Both the position numbers and the translations under genes were made by a program. The notes beneath the pieces are model-generated. The model was not told where the DNA came from and did not search any database. It saw only the letters and a list, made by a program, of their open reading frames with translations. From the NCBI RefSeq assembly GCF_016756775.1, contig NZ_JAERMU010000016.1:44127-108126 (forward strand): DNA of 64,000 nucleotides, read 5' to 3'. This stretch comes from Dryocola clanedunensis subsp. sulfonylureivorans. Its GTDB lineage: Bacteria > Pseudomonadota > Gammaproteobacteria > Enterobacterales > Enterobacteriaceae. Every line of letters starts with the position of its first letter. Positions within the stretch are counted from its first letter, which is position 1. This document shows, in pieces, positions 44,537 to 57,707 of the stretch.

Positions 44537-45034
44537 GTGCGCTGGATACCGTTAATTGCTATTTTTCTCTACGTTTACATAGAGATATCTATTTTTATTC
44601 AGGTCGCCCATGTGTTTGGCGTCCTGCTGACCCTGCTGCTGGTCATCTTTACCTCCATCATTGGGATGTCGCTGGTCCGCAACCAGGGCTTTAAAACCTT
44701 CATGCAGATGCAGCAAAAGATGGCGGCAGGGGAAAGCCCTGCGGCAGAGATGATCAAAAGCGTGTCGCTGGTGCTGTCCGGTTTCTTGTTGTTACTGCCC
44801 GGCTTCTTTACGGATTTCCTCGGCTTGCTGCTGTTGTTGCCGCCGGTACAAAAGCATCTGACCATGAAGCTGATGCCCCATCTGCGCTTCTCCCGTACCC
44901 CTGGGGGCGGTTTCAGCGCGGGTGCAGACGGCGGTCAGACCTTTGACGGTGAATATCAGCGTAAAGAGGAGGGTCCGAAGCGCCTCGAAGAGCATGATGA
45001 TTTCCGTGATAACGACGATCGTCACAATCGTTAA
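44537..45034 (+). CDS. fxsA: FxsA family membrane protein
   Basis: A cytoplasmic-membrane protein known in E. coli for suppressing F exclusion of phage T7. GTG at 44537 follows AGGAG and gives MRWIPLIAIFLYVYIEISIFIQVAHVFGV; the in-frame ATG at 44480 is upstream of that site. The 165-residue protein has about three hydrophobic segments and a charged C-terminal tail (RKEEGPKRLEEHDDFRDNDD) slightly longer than in E. coli. Located between aspA and groES as in E. coli. Confidence 0.93.
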   Translation: MRWIPLIAIFLYVYIEISIFIQVAHVFGVLLTLLLVIFTSIIGMSLVRNQGFKTFMQMQQKMAAGESPAAEMIKSVSLVLSGFLLLLPGFFTDFLGLLLLLPPVQKHLTMKLMPHLRFSRTPGGGFSAGADGGQTFDGEYQRKEEGPKRLEEHDDFRDNDDRHNR

Positions 45035-45061
45035 AAATTATAATTTTTTTTGTTTTCCCCC

Positions 45062-45465
<404 letters not shown>

Positions 45466-45491
45466 TCCGCAGGCAAATTAAACGAATTTAA

Positions 45492-47150
<1,659 letters not shown>

Positions 47151-47172
47151 CCCATAGCATCTTGTGCTAAAG

Positions 47173-47206
47173 AACCCTCAGTCAGAAATGACTGAGGGTT
47201 TTTTCT
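47173..47206 (+). terminator. Terminator of groESL
   Basis: AACCCTCAGTCA-GAAA-TGACTGAGGGTT followed by TTTTCTTTT. Confidence 0.95.
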
Positions 47207-47291
47207 TTTGGGCCTCAGTCTGGTATAAGGTCTTACCGGGTGATGATAGCCCACGACTACATTGAACACAGCATTGATTACGGGGAACAAC

Positions 47292-47645
47292 ATGCGCATA
47301 AAAGTTTCAGCAGGAATGGCTGTGGCAGCGTTGCTGCTGGCGGGATGCAGTACCAGTAACGAACTGAGTGCCGCGGGCCAGAGCGTTCGCTTTGTGCAGG
47401 AAAAACCGGCCAGCAACTGCCAGCTATTGGGCAGCGCGACGGGTGAGCAGAGCAACTGGCTCTCAGGCCAGCAGGGCGATGAAGGGGGTTCCATGCGTGG
47501 AGCGGCAAACGCCCTGCGTAATAACGCCGCAGCAATGGGTGGCAACGTGATTTACGGTGTGAGCAGCCCAAGCCAGAATCTGCTGTCGAGCTTTGCGCCG
47601 ACCGCAAGCGTCATGAACGGCCAGGTTTATAAGTGCCCGAACTGA
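47292..47645 (+). CDS. yjeI: Lipoprotein YjeI
   Basis: A 117-residue lipoprotein with lipobox LLAGC (signal MRIKVSAGMAVAALLLAGC). SSNELSAAGQSVR-like start (STSNELSAAGQSVRFV), NWLSGQQGDEGGSMRGAANALRN and QVYKCPN at the end match E. coli YjeI (DUF4156). ATG at 47292 gives the E. coli length. Function unknown. Confidence 0.93.
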   Translation: MRIKVSAGMAVAALLLAGCSTSNELSAAGQSVRFVQEKPASNCQLLGSATGEQSNWLSGQQGDEGGSMRGAANALRNNAAAMGGNVIYGVSSPSQNLLSSFAPTASVMNGQVYKCPN

Positions 47646-47659
47646 TGTGCTGAGTACTC

Positions 47660-47740
47660 ATAGCAAAGCGTCGGGTAGCGCAGCGCTGCGCCGACCTGCA
47701 TTTTTGTAGGGTGGATAAGCGAAGCGTCATCCACCGCTTT
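47660..47740. repeat. REP elements downstream of yjeI
   Basis: GTCGGGTAGCGCAGCGCTGCGCCGAC and GGTGGATAAGCGAAGCGTCATCCACC lie between yjeI and the convergent epmB. Confidence 0.75.
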
Positions 47741-47744
47741 ACTT

Positions 47745-48773
47745 TCAGCTCTGCCGCAGCTGTAAATCCAGCGGCGTCTTACTCGGTTCACCGCCAATCT
47801 CACGAGCAAGTTTCGGCACCATATAGCCCGAAACGAGCGTCAGCAGCTCCCGCATAATCTTTCTTGCCTCATCGTCACTGACCATAAAGTGTGCCGCGCC
47901 CTGGACTTTATCCAGCACGTGCAGGTAATAAGGCATCACTCCCGCATCAAACAGCGCATTGCTCAGTTCCGCCAGCGTCACGGCGCTATCGTTTACGCCG
48001 CGCAGCAAGACGCTCTGGTTCAGCAGCGTCACGCCAGCCTGACGCAGGCTCACCATCGCGTGACGGAACTCGTCCCCCATCTCTTGCGCATGGTTGATGT
48101 GATTCACCAGCAGCACCTGAAGGCGTGAACGGGCAAAACGAGCAGCCAGCGTATCGGTAATACGAGCCGGGATGACTATCGGCAGGCGGCTGTGGATACG
48201 CAGGCGCTTAATGTGCGGAATGGCCTCCAGTTCGCCCAGCAGCCAGTCCAGCTCGTGATCTTTGGCCATCAGCGGGTCGCCACCGGAGAAAATAATCTCG
48301 TCCAGCTCCGGATGCTCGCTGATGTACGTCAGCGCAGCCTGCCAGTTTCGCTTGTTGCCCTGATTGTCGGCATACGGGAAGTGGCGGCGGAAGCAGTAGC
48401 GGCAGTTAACGGCACAGCCACCCTTTACCAGCAGCAAAGCACGGTTGCGATATTTATGCAGCAGACCTGGTACAACGCTGTGTTGCTCTTCCAGCGGATC
48501 GGTACTGAAGCCGGGGGCGGCAACAAACTCTTCCTGAGCGGTCAATACCTGGCGCAGCAGCGGATCGTGTGGATTACCTTTTTCCATGCGGGCAACGAAG
48601 GCACGCGGGACGCGAAGGGCGAAAAGTCGACGCGCGTCACGCCCAGCCAGCAGATCTTCATCGGCATCTACATTCAAAATGTGCAGCAGTTCATCCGGAT
48701 TGGTTATAACATCGGCAAGTTGCGTTAACCAATCTTCTCTGCGGGGGGGATTTAGGGTTACAATGTGTGCCAT
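47745..48773 (-). CDS. epmB: EF-P beta-lysylation: lysine 2,3-aminomutase
   Basis: A radical SAM/PLP enzyme converting (S)-alpha-lysine to (R)-beta-lysine for EF-P modification with EpmA (56.6 kb). The 342-residue protein has the cluster motif [15 protein letters not shown] (CxxxCxxC, about 120-127), [10 protein letters not shown] and the PLP Lys region near [13 protein letters not shown] (about 300-320). Divergent from efp, its target. Confidence 0.95.
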   Translation of the reverse strand: MAHIVTLNPPRREDWLTQLADVITNPDELLHILNVDADEDLLAGRDARRLFALRVPRAFVARMEKGNPHDPLLRQVLTAQEEFVAAPGFSTDPLEEQHSVVPGLLHKYRNRALLLVKGGCAVNCRYCFRRHFPYADNQGNKRNWQAALTYISEHPELDEIIFSGGDPLMAKDHELDWLLGELEAIPHIKRLRIHSRLPIVIPARITDTLAARFARSRLQVLLVNHINHAQEMGDEFRHAMVSLRQAGVTLLNQSVLLRGVNDSAVTLAELSNALFDAGVMPYYLHVLDKVQGAAHFMVSDDEARKIMRELLTLVSGYMVPKLAREIGGEPSKTPLDLQLRQS

Positions 48774-48813
48774 TTTTTGGCTAAGCTACCAATTAACAAT
48801 TTCAGAGGGCCTT

Positions 48814-49380
48814 ATGGCGACTTATTCTAGCAACGATTTTCGTGCCGGTCTTAAAATCATGTTCGAAGGCGAACCTTACGCTGTCGAATCCAGTGAGTTC
48901 GTGAAACCAGGTAAAGGCCAGGCGTTTGCTCGCGTGAAAATGCGCCGTCTGCTGACCGGCACCCGCGTTGAGAAAACCTTCAAATCTACCGACTCCGCCG
49001 AAGGCGCAGACGTTATCGATATGAACCTGACTTATCTGTACAACGACGGTGAGTTCTATCACTTCATGAATAACGAAACTTTCGAGCAGCTGGCTGCTGA
49101 CGAGAAAGCTATCGGTGATAATGCTAAATGGATGCTGGATCAGGCCGAATGTATCGTGACCCTGTGGAACGGCCGTCCAATCGCCGTACAGCCACCAAAC
49201 TTCGTGGAACTGGAAATCGTTGAAACCGATCCAGGCCTGAAAGGCGACACCGCAGGTACCGGCGGTAAACCAGCTAAGCTGACCACCGGCGCCGTGGTTA
49301 AAGTGCCATTGTTCGTACAGATTGGCGAAGTTATCAAAGTTGATACTCGCACTGGCGAATACGTTTCTCGCGTTAAGTAA
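48814..49380 (+). CDS. efp: Elongation factor P
   Basis: Relieves ribosome stalling at polyproline. The 188 residues ([38 protein letters not shown]) carry the modified lysine in VKPGKGQ (Lys34). Upstream in-frame extension to 48586 lies inside epmB and is not used; AGAGGGCCTT precedes ATG 48814. Confidence 0.98.
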   Translation: MATYSSNDFRAGLKIMFEGEPYAVESSEFVKPGKGQAFARVKMRRLLTGTRVEKTFKSTDSAEGADVIDMNLTYLYNDGEFYHFMNNETFEQLAADEKAIGDNAKWMLDQAECIVTLWNGRPIAVQPPNFVELEIVETDPGLKGDTAGTGGKPAKLTTGAVVKVPLFVQIGEVIKVDTRTGEYVSRVK

Positions 49381-49442
49381 TCCACGCGTGACCGCGGCGT
49401 AGCTTATAGGGCTGCGCCGCCGCTAGCTGAGAGGCAGGGAAA

Positions 49443-49574
49443 ATGAATCGTATCAAACTTCTTCTTATACTCGTATTTCTGACGTCATTCCTGAGCGGCT
49501 GCAACGCCACGCGCGGCTTCGGCGAAGATCTGCAGCATCTGGGTGGTTCAATTGAGCGTGCGGCCAATAAATAA
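49443..49574 (+). CDS. ecnA: Entericidin A (lipoprotein antidote)
   Basis: A 43-residue lipoprotein: MNRIKLLLILVFLTSFLSGC, then NATRGFGEDLQHLGGSIERAANK. The lipobox Cys20 and TRGFGED match EcnA. It is paired with ecnB downstream. Confidence 0.93.
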   Translation: MNRIKLLLILVFLTSFLSGCNATRGFGEDLQHLGGSIERAANK

Positions 49575-49677
49575 CTTCCATCACTCCTAAAAAATCCTGG
49601 ATCGCCGTCAGTTTTCTTTTTTTTGGCTATGCTTAAGTGGCTATACACAAACACATGGGCAAAAAAGGAAAAATGTC

Positions 49678-49824
49678 ATGCTTAAGAAAACTATTGCAGC
49701 GTTCTTTTCACTCGTGGTGCTGTCGTCATTACTGACTGCTTGTAATACCACGCGCGGCGTTGGTGAAGATATTCAAGATGGTGGTAACGCGATTTCTGGC
49801 GCAGCAACGAAAGCGCAGGACTAA
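49678..49824 (+). CDS. ecnB: Entericidin B (bacteriolytic lipoprotein)
   Basis: A 48-residue lipoprotein with lipobox LLTAC (Cys22) and [24 protein letters not shown], the EcnB pattern. In E. coli it is induced by sigma-S and promotes lysis in stationary phase. A clear terminator follows. Confidence 0.94.
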   Translation: MLKKTIAAFFSLVVLSSLLTACNTTRGVGEDIQDGGNAISGAATKAQD

Positions 49825-49835
49825 CGTATGTCGTT

Positions 49836-49868
49836 ACGGTACGGTAATCGTTGCCGTACCGTTATTAT
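49836..49868 (+). terminator. Terminator of ecnB
   Basis: CGGTACGG-TAATCGTTG-CCGTACCG followed by TTATTATA. Confidence 0.85.
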
Positions 49869-50458
49869 ATAGCTGTCATTGAGGGTGTCAGGAATAAAGA
49901 AAATCGATTGTCTGCCCCTAGCTTCATACGAATATTCCGCTTGTAGGTATAAACCGTCTTTGTGCTGATCCCCATTGTTCTGGCTATCATCTCGTTGCTG
50001 GTCGCATCCGTCCATAATGTCAAAACTCGCTCTTCGCGCAATGTCAGTAACGGCGTAATTGCCTGCTGGCGAAATCTGCAAGGAGGACGCGAAGCAATAA
50101 TATATTCCGTTAACTCTCGTAATTCTTTCAGAGGCATCGCTTTACTGACGCTTTCTGCTGTTTCCCATTTGCGGCAGTACTGCTCTATCAGCGGATGCTT
50201 TCCGTTTTGCATAACCATCAGGCGCGTTGACTTCTCACAGGCTGAATAGATAGCTGAAAGTTGGCTAATACTGTGTAGGGTGTCGGAAAAGCCCGAAAAA
50301 TCCGCAATCACCATATCGGGCTGCCACTGAATTATTTTTTCACGGGCTACCAGCAAATTATCGGTTTCGGAAATTGAGAATTGATTATCTTTGCTTATTA
50401 ATTCTTTCATCCCTTTACGGCTATAAATACATCGATCAATAAGTAATATTTTAACCAT
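49865..50458 (-). CDS. LuxR-type transcriptional regulator
   Basis: A 197-residue protein with a degenerate receiver-like N-terminal half (KILLIDRCIYSRKGMKELI) and a C-terminal GerE-type helix-turn-helix (LLTLREERVLTLWTDATSNEMIARTMGISTKTVYTYKRNIRMKLG, residues about 135-185). A phospho-acceptor Asp is possible in MVIADFSGF, but the usual acidic pair is missing. AT-rich and absent from the E. coli ecnB-sugE gap, it is likely acquired or lineage-specific. Such RcsB/BglJ-like proteins often control surface structures; the target here is unknown. Confidence 0.8.
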   Translation of the reverse strand: MVKILLIDRCIYSRKGMKELISKDNQFSISETDNLLVAREKIIQWQPDMVIADFSGFSDTLHSISQLSAIYSACEKSTRLMVMQNGKHPLIEQYCRKWETAESVSKAMPLKELRELTEYIIASRPPCRFRQQAITPLLTLREERVLTLWTDATSNEMIARTMGISTKTVYTYKRNIRMKLGADNRFSLFLTPSMTAI

Positions 50459-50512
50459 TTTTAATGTTCACGATATTCATTATTGTTGCCTTTGCAGGAT
50501 GAGACGGTACGT

Positions 50513-50650
50513 TATAATGATATAAGCAATGTCCGTCATTTGAATTGTTGAACTGCGTCACGATCGTGAGCCATTTCCAGGCTTAGTAAACGGCAATAAA
50601 CTGATGTAACGCAAGGAATGAGAATAGAAGCCGGAGGGGCTTTTATTGTT
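50513..50650 (+). ncRNA. Candidate small RNA
   Basis: A TATAAT hexamer (50513-50518) and, about 110 nt on, a hairpin AAGCC-GGAGG-GGCTT followed by TTATT (50628-50647) form a promoter/terminator pair with no ORF between. No good -35 box was found, and the hexamer may instead serve the divergent LuxR-type gene. Confidence 0.3.
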
Positions 50651-50687
50651 CGGACTGAATGCTAAACTATCTCTTTCATCTCAGCCT

Positions 50688-50735
50688 TGCGGGACGACCC
50701 GCCTGCGCTTCTTATCTTTCCGGGGACGACCCCTT
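50688..50735 (+). promoter_or_regulatory. Guanidine-II (mini-ykkC) riboswitch
   Basis: Two short hairpins with ACGA loops: GCGGG-ACGA-CCCGC (50689-50702) and GGGG-ACGA-CCCC (50722-50733), right before the sugE ribosome-binding site. This is the guanidine-II class, which senses guanidine. Confidence 0.93.
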
Positions 50736-50749
50736 CACGAGGAGCGGTT

Positions 50750-51067
50750 ATGTCCTGGTTTGTTCTTTTCATTGCTGGTTTGCTGGAAGTCGTCTGGGCG
50801 GTAGGGCTGAAATACACCCACGGATTTAGCCGTTTGTGGCCAAGCGTGGTGACGATTGTGGCGATGGTGCTGAGCATGGCGTTGCTGTCATGGGCGATGA
50901 AAACGCTGCCGACGGGTACGGCCTACGCGGTCTGGACCGGTATCGGTGCCGTAGGGGCTGCCACCACGGGGATTCTACTGTTAGGGGAATCTGCCAGCCC
51001 GGCCCGCATTGCGAGCCTGGCGATGATCGTCATTGGTATCATTGGTCTGAAACTCAGCACCCACTAA
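50750..51067 (+). CDS. sugE: Guanidinium exporter SugE/Gdx
   Basis: A 105-residue SMR-family exporter of guanidinium. [26 protein letters not shown] includes the essential Glu13 in [10 protein letters not shown]. Four membrane spans. Controlled by the guanidine-II riboswitch just upstream; GAGG precedes the ATG. The end overlaps blc by 4 bp. Confidence 0.96.
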   Translation: MSWFVLFIAGLLEVVWAVGLKYTHGFSRLWPSVVTIVAMVLSMALLSWAMKTLPTGTAYAVWTGIGAVGAATTGILLLGESASPARIASLAMIVIGIIGLKLSTH

Positions 51068-51594
51068 CCTTTCTGCTGTATCCACAGGAGCTTCTCAACC
51101 GGGAAGCCCTGGCGGGTTGCGGTCTCCAGCATCTGCTGTTTGACCTCCGGGCTGATAGTTGGCGTGCGGGAGAGTATCCACAAATAGTCGCGATTCGGCC
51201 CGCAGACCAGCGCATGGCGATAATCTTTATCCAGCGCGATGATGTTGTAGCCACCGTAGAACGGCCCAAAGAACGAGACCTTCAGGGCCGCCCGGTCGGG
51301 GCTGCCGGTGAAGTAAGCTTTACCGATACTTTGCTGCCATTTCTGCCGATCGGGGTTAAAGCCCCGGTTCACCACGCGTATCCCACCATCGTCCATCAGA
51401 CTGTAAGTCGCGGTCACCTGCTGCAGGCCTCGTTCGAAGCGGTGGTCGAAGCGGGCAATTTCATACCATTGTCCAAGGTAGCGCTTAGCATCGAAATTAT
51501 TCACCACCGTGACGTTGGGCGGCGGCGTGGGGGTACTACAGGCAACTACCAGAAATGCCACAGAGACAGCAGAAACAATCGGCCAGATGCGCAT
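51064..51594 (-). CDS. blc: Outer-membrane lipocalin Blc
   Basis: A 176-residue lipoprotein: signal and lipobox FLVVAC (Cys19), then the lipocalin motif [18 protein letters not shown] (GxW) and later [21 protein letters not shown] (TDY-like and R motifs). It binds fatty acids and lysophospholipids. Located between sugE and ampC as in E. coli. Confidence 0.96.
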   Translation of the reverse strand: MRIWPIVSAVSVAFLVVACSTPTPPPNVTVVNNFDAKRYLGQWYEIARFDHRFERGLQQVTATYSLMDDGGIRVVNRGFNPDRQKWQQSIGKAYFTGSPDRAALKVSFFGPFYGGYNIIALDKDYRHALVCGPNRDYLWILSRTPTISPEVKQQMLETATRQGFPVEKLLWIQQKG

Positions 51595-51671
51595 TGCAAT
51601 TTCCTTGTCAGCTTTTTTGCTAAGTGTAGATGGCGGTTACTCAAACCGTATGCGGTGGAAAAAATAAAACG

Positions 51672-51716
51672 ATTTTGTAAGGTGGATAAGTGGTTACCTC
51701 ATCCACCCTGCAAGGG
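51672..51716. repeat. REP-like element
   Basis: GGTGGATAAGTGGTTACCTCATCCACC between blc and ampC. Confidence 0.6.
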
Positions 51717-51719
51717 TCT

Positions 51720-52964
<1,245 letters not shown>

Positions 52965-53005
52965 TTAGTCCGTCGGATAAGCGGTAACGCTACCCGACCA
53001 CGCAA

Positions 53006-53365
53006 TCAGATAGTCACCACGCCAATCAGCGTGACGACCGTCAGGATCGCTGCCAGCCCGTAAAATACCCATTTACCGGACGGCACATGGATTTTCAGGT
53101 CGTGCATCGCATGGTGGATACGGTGCAGCCCGCACCACAGCGGCAGCACGATCATCAGGAAGATGAACAGGCGGCCGATGATGCTCTGGGAGAACGCCAG
53201 CACGCGCTCAAAGCCCAGCGCATCGCCGGGGAACAGGCCCAGCGGCAGCATAATACCTACCAGCAGCACGATGACGGGCGCGATTATTGCTCCCCACATG
53301 CCGCCTGCGCCAAACAGCCCCCAGAATACCGGCTCGTCGGAGCGTTTCGGATTGGGATTGATCAT
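53006..53365 (-). CDS. frdD: Fumarate reductase membrane subunit D
   Basis: A 119-residue membrane anchor with three spans; [24 protein letters not shown] and [26 protein letters not shown] as in E. coli. ATG 53365 is the E. coli start; the frame opens earlier at 53395 inside frdC. The 3' end carries the ampC promoter. Confidence 0.97.
   Translation of the reverse strand: MINPNPKRSDEPVFWGLFGAGGMWGAIIAPVIVLLVGIMLPLGLFPGDALGFERVLAFSQSIIGRLFIFLMIVLPLWCGLHRIHHAMHDLKIHVPSGKWVFYGLAAILTVVTLIGVVTI
53010..53037 (-). promoter_or_regulatory. ampC promoter within frdD
   Basis: The -35 TCGTCA and -10 GACTAT are separated by 16 nt, aligning with E. coli TTGTCA and TACAAT at the same spacing. Both boxes look weaker than in E. 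coli, so basal expression should be low. Confidence 0.65.
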
Positions 53366-53375
53366 AACGTCCTCC

Positions 53376-53771
53376 TTACCAGAACAGGGCAACAAAAAGA
53401 ATGACGACCGTGGCGACCGTAGTCACCGCCCACAGCCCTTTAATCACCGGCTCCGGCCCCATTTTTTCATCTTTAACGATGATGTTGGCGGCCTTCGGCG
53501 CCAGCTCAAACCAGGTTTTGGTGTGCAGCAGCGCCGCCGCCAGGGTGATAATGTTGAGGATCACGACGATGGGGTTTTGCAGGAAGCTGACAAATCCCAT
53601 CCAGCTGTCCGGCCCGCCCTTCAGGGCAAACAGGCCGTAAATCAGCACGAGGCTGAACCAGACCGTCGGCACCGCCGTGCCTTCACGCAGCATGTAAAAA
53701 CGGTAGAAGCCCAGTTTTTGCCACCACGTTGGTGTCATGGGGCGGACATACGGCTTACGTTTGGTGGTCAT
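53376..53771 (-). CDS. frdC: Fumarate reductase membrane subunit C
   Basis: A 131-residue anchor subunit, same length as in E. coli: [32 protein letters not shown] (Glu29-type region near quinone), [28 protein letters not shown]. With FrdD it holds FrdAB and binds menaquinol. Confidence 0.97.
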   Translation of the reverse strand: MTTKRKPYVRPMTPTWWQKLGFYRFYMLREGTAVPTVWFSLVLIYGLFALKGGPDSWMGFVSFLQNPIVVILNIITLAAALLHTKTWFELAPKAANIIVKDEKMGPEPVIKGLWAVTTVATVVILFVALFW

Positions 53772-53781
53772 TGTGCACTCC

Positions 53782-54519
53782 TTAGCGTGGTTTCAGGGTG
53801 GCAATCAAAAAGTCTTTCGAACTTTCGACTTTGCCCTGCTGGATGGCGGCTGCCGGATCGACGTGTTTCGGACAGACTTCCGAACAGAAGCCCACAAACG
53901 TGCAGCTCCAGACGCCGTTCTGGCCGTTTAACTGCGCCATACGCTCTTTCTTGCCGTGGTCGCGGTTGTCCAGGTTGTAGCGGTGGGCGAGGGTGATCGC
54001 CGCCGGGCCGATGAACTCTGGATTCAGGCCAAACTGCGGGCAGGCGGCATAGCACAGGCCGCAGTTGATACAGCCGGAGAACTGGTGGTACTTCGCCATC
54101 TGCGCCGGAGTCTGGACGTTTGGCCCCTGATCCGGCGTGCGCGGATTGCCAATGATGTACGGTTTAATGGCTTCCAGGCTTTCGATAAAGTGGGTCATGT
54201 CGACCACCAGATCGCGCTCGATTGGGAAGTTCGCCAGCGCTTCGACTTTCATGCCCCCGGTGTATTCGCGCAGGAAGGTCTTACAGGCCAGCTTCGGCAC
54301 GCGGTTGACCATCATGCCGCAGGAGCCGCAGATCGCCATACGGCAGGACCAGCGGTAGCTAAGGTCCGCCGCCAGGTTGTCTTTGATGTAGCCCAGCGCA
54401 TCCAGCAGCGAGGTTTGCTCATCGTAAGGCACTTCATAGAATTCGCTGTGCGGCTCGCCGTCCGTTTCCGGGTTGTAGCGTACAATCTCAATCTTCAGGG
54501 ACTTCATCACTTCAGCCAT
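53782..54519 (-). CDS. frdB: Fumarate reductase iron-sulfur subunit
   Basis: A 245-residue protein carrying [2Fe-2S] ([13 protein letters not shown]), [4Fe-4S] ([12 protein letters not shown]) and [3Fe-4S] ([17 protein letters not shown]) clusters. ATG 54519 ([18 protein letters not shown]) overlaps the frdA stop by 8 bp. Confidence 0.97.
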   Translation of the reverse strand: MAEVMKSLKIEIVRYNPETDGEPHSEFYEVPYDEQTSLLDALGYIKDNLAADLSYRWSCRMAICGSCGMMVNRVPKLACKTFLREYTGGMKVEALANFPIERDLVVDMTHFIESLEAIKPYIIGNPRTPDQGPNVQTPAQMAKYHQFSGCINCGLCYAACPQFGLNPEFIGPAAITLAHRYNLDNRDHGKKERMAQLNGQNGVWSCTFVGFCSEVCPKHVDPAAAIQQGKVESSKDFLIATLKPR

Positions 54520-56302
54520 TCGTCGCCTCCTTCTTGTCGGCTGCTTCTGCTTCCGCACCGTAGACGCGTTTTGCCGGTGGCAGGGTGGTGATTTTCACGT
54601 CGCTGTAATCCAGACGCGTGGTGCCGTCCGCATCGCGGAAGGCGAGGGTATGCTTCAGGAAGTTGACGTCGTCACGTTCGGTGCAGCCTTCGTCCAGACG
54701 CTGGTGCGCCCCGCGGGACTCTTTACGGGCCATCGCCGAGTGCGCCATACATTCCGCGACGTTCAGACCGTGGCCCAGCTCGATGGTGTAGAGCAGATCG
54801 GTATTAAACACGCTGGAGCTGTCGGTGATGCGCACGCGGCTGAAGCGCTCCTGGAGTTCCGCCAGCTTGTCGATAGTTTTTTGCATCAGCTCCGGCGTGC
54901 GGTAGATACCGCAGCCTTCTTCCATCGACAGGCCCATCTCGTCGCGGATCTTCGACCAGTTTTCGCTGCCTTCCTGGTTCACCAGCTTTTTCAGACGACT
55001 TTCAACGTCGGCTGCTTGTGCGCTAAGCGCCGCATCGTTAGCTTGTTGTGCTTCGCTTGCTCGTTGCATGGCCTGTTCACCAGCCATGCGGCCAAAGACG
55101 ACCAGTTCGGCAAGGGAGTTGGAACCTAAGCGGTTTGCGCCGTGCAGGCCTACGGATGAGCACTCGCCCACCGCGAACAGCCCTTTGATGCGGGTTTCGC
55201 ATTTGGTGTCGGTTTCGATACCGCCCATGGTGTAATGCGCGGTTGGGCGCACTGGAATCGGCTCTTTCACCGGGTCTACGCCAACATAGGCTTTCGCCAG
55301 CTCGCAGATAAACGGCAGGCGCTCGAGAAGCTTTTTCTCGCCCAGATGACGCAGGTCGAGATAAACCACATCGCCACGCGGCGTAGGAACGGTGCGGCCA
55401 GCGCGCCATTCGTGCCAGAAGGCCTGGGAGACTTTGTCGCGCGGGCCCAGCTCCATGTATTTGTTCTTCGGCTCGCCGAGCGGGGTTTCTGGCCCCATGC
55501 CATAATCCTGCAAATAGCGGTAGCCGTCTTTGTTAACCAGGATGCCGCCTTCACCGCGGCAGCCTTCCGTCATCAGGATGCCGGAACCCGGCAGGCCGGT
55601 CGGGTGGTACTGAACGAATTCCATATCGCGAAGCGGTACGCCGTGGCTCAGCGCCATGCCCATACCGTCGCCGGTGACGATACCGCCGTTGGTGTTATAG
55701 CGATAAACGCGGCCCGCGCCGCCCGTTGCCATCACCACGGCGTTGGCACGGATTTGCACCAGCGAGCCTTCCATCATATTCATCGCGACCAGGCCACGAG
55801 CCTGGCCGTCATCCACCAGAATATCGAGGACGAAGTGCTCGTCGAAGCGCTGAATCTGCGGGAACTGTAAGGAGGTCTGGAACAGGGTGTGCAGCATGTG
55901 GAAGCCGGTTTTATCCGCGGCAAACCAGGTGCGCTCAATTTTCATGCCGCCAAAACGACGCACGTTCACCGACCCATCCGGCCGACGGCTCCACGGGCAG
56001 CCCCACTGTTCAAGCTGGGTCATCTCCGTCGGGCAGTGGTGTACGAAGTAATCCACGACGTCCTGCTCGCACAGCCAGTCGCCGCCCGCCACGGTGTCGT
56101 GGAAATGGTACTCGAAGCTGTCGTGATCCTGCGCGACGGCGGCGGAGCCCCCTTCTGCGGCCACGGTATGGCTACGCATCGGATAGACTTTGGAAATCAG
56201 AGCGATTTTAGCCTGTGGATTGGCCTGAGCTGCGGCAATGGCCGCTCGTAATCCCGCTCCGCCAGCGCCAATAATAGCGAGATCGGCTTGAAAGGTTTGC
56301 AC
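54512..56302 (-). CDS. frdA: Fumarate reductase flavoprotein subunit
   Basis: A 596-residue protein with covalent FAD: the N-terminal dinucleotide fold [26 protein letters not shown] (flavin-linked His in SHT), and the catalytic region [21 protein letters not shown]. Reduces fumarate to succinate anaerobically. First gene of frdABCD, preceded by an FNR site. Confidence 0.98.
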   Translation of the reverse strand: MQTFQADLAIIGAGGAGLRAAIAAAQANPQAKIALISKVYPMRSHTVAAEGGSAAVAQDHDSFEYHFHDTVAGGDWLCEQDVVDYFVHHCPTEMTQLEQWGCPWSRRPDGSVNVRRFGGMKIERTWFAADKTGFHMLHTLFQTSLQFPQIQRFDEHFVLDILVDDGQARGLVAMNMMEGSLVQIRANAVVMATGGAGRVYRYNTNGGIVTGDGMGMALSHGVPLRDMEFVQYHPTGLPGSGILMTEGCRGEGGILVNKDGYRYLQDYGMGPETPLGEPKNKYMELGPRDKVSQAFWHEWRAGRTVPTPRGDVVYLDLRHLGEKKLLERLPFICELAKAYVGVDPVKEPIPVRPTAHYTMGGIETDTKCETRIKGLFAVGECSSVGLHGANRLGSNSLAELVVFGRMAGEQAMQRASEAQQANDAALSAQAADVESRLKKLVNQEGSENWSKIRDEMGLSMEEGCGIYRTPELMQKTIDKLAELQERFSRVRITDSSSVFNTDLLYTIELGHGLNVAECMAHSAMARKESRGAHQRLDEGCTERDDVNFLKHTLAFRDADGTTRLDYSDVKITTLPPAKRVYGAEAEAADKKEATNG

Positions 56303-56442
56303 GACATTCCTCCAGATTTTAGTTATTTCGCAATGCTAATTCACCAAAGGTAGACCACCGAAACGGTAGGGGCTATTGCGAAAGGGTGATTCCCTGCTCC
56401 TTTGTAGGTAGGGAATTATAGCCGGAGGGATTTTAAGGAAAT

Positions 56443-56456
56443 TTGACGAGTTCGAT
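56443..56456 (-). promoter_or_regulatory. FNR site of frdA
   Basis: TTGACGAGTTCGAT (plus strand) reads ATCGAACTCGTCAA on the minus strand, matching the FNR site of E. coli frdA at one end and TTGAT-N4-ATCAA overall. Confidence 0.75.
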
Positions 56457-56622
56457 TTTTTTGCCGTTCTGTGCGGTAATTTATTACCAGGAGTAATGAG
56501 TTACGTCACGGAATTATGACTATTTATAAGTATGGCAACCCGTTTATCCACCGGCCAACATTTGTCTCCTTTCCGGGATGCGGGTAGACTTCCTCGCCTT
56601 GTTTGACTTCGGAGACTTAACC

Positions 56623-57600
56623 ATGAGCGAAACGGCCACCTGGCAGCCGAGCGCGTCCATCCCCAACCTGTTGAAACGCGCTGCTATTATGGCGGAAGTT
56701 CGGCGTTTCTTTGCCGACCGCGGCGTACTGGAGGTGGAAACACCCTGCATGAGTCAGGCAACGGTCACCGATATTCACCTGGTGCCGTTCGAAACCCGTT
56801 TTGTTGGTCCCGGCCACTCTCAGGGGATGAACCTCTACCTGATGACCAGCCCGGAATACCACATGAAGCGTCTGCTGGCGGCGGGCATTGGTCCTGTGTT
56901 CCAGCTGTGCCGCAGTTTCCGTAACGAAGAGATGGGTCGCCACCATAATCCAGAGTTCACCATGCTGGAGTGGTATCGCCCGCATTACGATATGTACCGC
57001 CTGATGAACGAGGTGGACGACCTGCTCCAGCAGGTTCTGGAATGCGAGGCTGCGGAGTCTCTTTCCTATCAGCAGGCTTTCCAGCGCCACCTGGAAATCG
57101 ACCCGTTGTCTGCGGACAAAACAGCCCTGCGTGAAGCGGCGGCGAAGCTGGATTTGAGCAATGTTGCGGATACGGAAGAAGACCGCGATACCCTGTTGCA
57201 GCTGCTGTTCACCATGGGTGTTGAACCCCATATAGGTAAAGACAAGCCGACGTTTATCTATCATTTCCCGGCAAGCCAGGCTTCTCTTGCGCTGATCAGC
57301 ACCGAAGATCATCGCGTGGCGGAACGCTTCGAGGTCTATTTCAAAGGTATTGAACTGGCGAATGGTTTCCACGAGCTGACCGATGCGCGCGAGCAGCAGC
57401 AGCGTTTTGAGCAGGATAACCGCAAGCGTGCCGCACGCGGTCTGCCGCAGCAGCCGATTGACGTGAATTTACTGGCTGCGCTGGAGGCCGGGCTACCGGA
57501 TTGCTCCGGCGTCGCGCTGGGTGTGGATCGCCTGATAATGCTGGCGCTGGGCGCTGAGAGCCTGGCGGACGTGCTGGCCTTCCCGGTAGATCGCGCCTAA
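56623..57600 (+). CDS. epmA: EF-P lysine lysyltransferase EpmA
   Basis: A class II lysyl-tRNA synthetase paralogue (325 residues, as in E. coli) that ligates beta-lysine to Lys34 of EF-P. ATG 56623 ([30 protein letters not shown]). Motifs: [42 protein letters not shown] and [12 protein letters not shown]. Works with EpmB and Efp at 47.7-49.4 kb. Confidence 0.97.
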   Translation: MSETATWQPSASIPNLLKRAAIMAEVRRFFADRGVLEVETPCMSQATVTDIHLVPFETRFVGPGHSQGMNLYLMTSPEYHMKRLLAAGIGPVFQLCRSFRNEEMGRHHNPEFTMLEWYRPHYDMYRLMNEVDDLLQQVLECEAAESLSYQQAFQRHLEIDPLSADKTALREAAAKLDLSNVADTEEDRDTLLQLLFTMGVEPHIGKDKPTFIYHFPASQASLALISTEDHRVAERFEVYFKGIELANGFHELTDAREQQQRFEQDNRKRAARGLPQQPIDVNLLAALEAGLPDCSGVALGVDRLIMLALGAESLADVLAFPVDRA

Positions 57601-57609
57601 AAGGCAACG

Positions 57610-57690
57610 TCCGCGTCGTAGGCCGGAAAAGCGAAGCGTCATCCGGCAAATACCGGTGGATGACGCTGCCGCTTATCCCCCCTACAAAAC
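57610..57690. repeat. REP/BIME pair
   Basis: GCCGGAAAAGCGAAGCGTCATCCGGC and GGTGGATGACGCTGCCGCTTATCCCCCC between the convergent epmA and mscM. Confidence 0.8.
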
Positions 57691-57707
57691 CCGTCTCCCC
57701 CTGACCT

